Source: CAYPTY01 sp964413935 (GTDB taxonomy: Bacteria; Bacteroidota; Rhodothermia; Balneolales; Balneolaceae). Taken from it: DNA of 64,000 nt. Of the stretch, positions 63,493 through 64,000 are shown piece after piece; position 1 is the stretch's first letter, and the number at the start of each line of letters is the position of its first letter. The DNA lies in the NCBI GenBank assembly GCA_964413935.1, contig CAYPTY010000003.1, positions 109,918-173,917 on the forward strand, read 5' to 3'. The notes below the pieces were generated by a model. That model did not search any database and was not told the origin of the DNA. It saw only the letters and a list, made by a program, of their open reading frames with translations. Made by a program: the position numbers and the translations under genes.

Positions 63493-64000
63493 TTACATTG
63501 CCAAGCCGCCATCTACAAGTAAAACATTGCCGGTAATATAGCTGCTCATATCGGAAGCAAGATAAGCTACCGCGTCTGCAACTTCATGCACTTCCCCTGC
63601 ACGACCCAGCGGTGTTTCAGCTTTGATGCCTTCCAGCACTTTCTCATCCAGCGACTCCGTCATTTCTGTGAGGATATAGCCCGGGGCTACCACATTTGCC
63701 CGAATATTGCGGGAGGCCAGCTCTTTGGCATATGATTTGGTAAAACCAATAATTCCGGCTTTTGATGCAGAATAATTCGCCTGTCCGGCATTACCTTTTA
63801 CTCCGACAACCGATGAAATATTGATTATGGATCCGCTACGATTTTTCATCATAGGGCGGGCCACTGCTTTTGAGTAGTTAAAAATACTTTTCAGATTTGT
63901 GTTGATGACCTCATCCCATTGCTCTTCACTCATTCTGAGGATCAGATTATCGCGGGTGATGCCGGCGTTATTCACCAGAACATCCACTTTACCCCACTCA
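63493..64000 (-). CDS. fabG: 3-oxoacyl-ACP reductase FabG (C-terminal part, runs off window)
   Basis: The frame is open to the window edge and reads EWGKVDVLVNNAGITRDNL, so the N-terminal NADPH-binding region lies outside. The catalytic triad is present in INISSVVGVKGNAGQANYSA with SKAG (Ser, Tyr, Lys), and the end GNVLLVDGGLAM is typical. The valine codon at 63985-63987 is internal, not a start. FabG reduces 3-oxoacyl-ACP with NADPH. Confidence 0.95.
   Translation of the reverse strand, partial: EWGKVDVLVNNAGITRDNLILRMSEEQWDEVINTNLKSIFNYSKAVARPMMKNRSGSIINISSVVGVKGNAGQANYSASKAGIIGFTKSYAKELASRNIRANVVAPGYILTEMTESLDEKVLEGIKAETPLGRAGEVHEVADAVAYLASDMSSYITGNVLLVDGGLAM

Overview
The window looks like chromosomal DNA from a member of the Bacteroidota/Balneolota/Rhodothermota side of the FCB group, most likely a Balneolaceae-like marine or saline bacterium. 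The main pointers are two giant secreted proteins ending in type IX secretion (Por) sorting domains with the QNYPNPFNP signature, a FecI/FecR/STN-TonB receptor cassette, a propeller-type sensor kinase with a Y_Y_Y domain, and a promoter that fits the FCB consensus TAnnTTTG. The taxon is inferred from gene style, not from a marker search. Genes are tightly packed; no gap between genes exceeds 300 bases, and no tRNA, rRNA, CRISPR array or insertion sequence was recognised. A run of 100 N at 51865-51964 is an assembly gap inside one gene.

Layout. 1-1515 (minus): rimP-nusA operon with a promoter and a terminator-like leader hairpin. 1651-4927 (plus): a secreted VPS10/BNR propeller protein and a DUF192 lipoprotein. 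4924-8006 (minus): fructose-1,6-bisphosphatase, then prfB (with the classic +1 programmed frameshift) and coaE, and a DUF883-like membrane protein. 8096-9813 (plus): btaA-btaB-like genes for the phosphorus-free betaine lipid DGTS. 9821-17185 (minus): AtuA-domain protein, FAD oxidoreductase, and two ABC half-exporters with complementary degenerate ATP sites flanking an RNase Z with a long charged tail. 17301-30821 (minus): a propeller sensor kinase and NarL-type regulator followed by a dockerin-bearing beta-helix protein and a cohesin-bearing FN3 protein. 30898-34983 (minus): three exported amidohydrolase paralogues, only one with visible metal ligands. 35075-38436 (minus): recO, an HtrA protease, a lipoprotein and a receiver protein. 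38600-42898: a Bat-like set (DUF58, membrane protein, VWA) with an M23 peptidase on the other strand. 42915-47181 (plus): mfd and a Sua5/TsaC protein. 47238-53112 (plus): ECF sigma factor, FecR anti-sigma, TonB-dependent receptor and FAS1 lipoprotein. 53370-58374: DEAD-box helicase, M42 peptidase, RibD/DHFR-like reductase, thioesterase, HD hydrolase and two small proteins. 58371-64000 (minus): folA, thyA, mgtE, rnc, fabF, acpP and partial fabG.

The most interesting region is 17301-30821. One secreted protein carries three cohesin-like domains and its operon partner carries a two-repeat dockerin; both have type IX tails. They lie downstream of a two-component system whose two genes each end in nearly the same 18-bp palindrome, and two more 12-bp palindromes sit upstream of the dockerin gene. 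This suggests a regulated surface assembly held together by cohesin-dockerin contacts. Other points worth a second look are the betaine-lipid pair, the asymmetric ABC heterodimer split by rnz, the rimP-nusA leader hairpin, and a 43-residue membrane microprotein in frame after the HD hydrolase stop.
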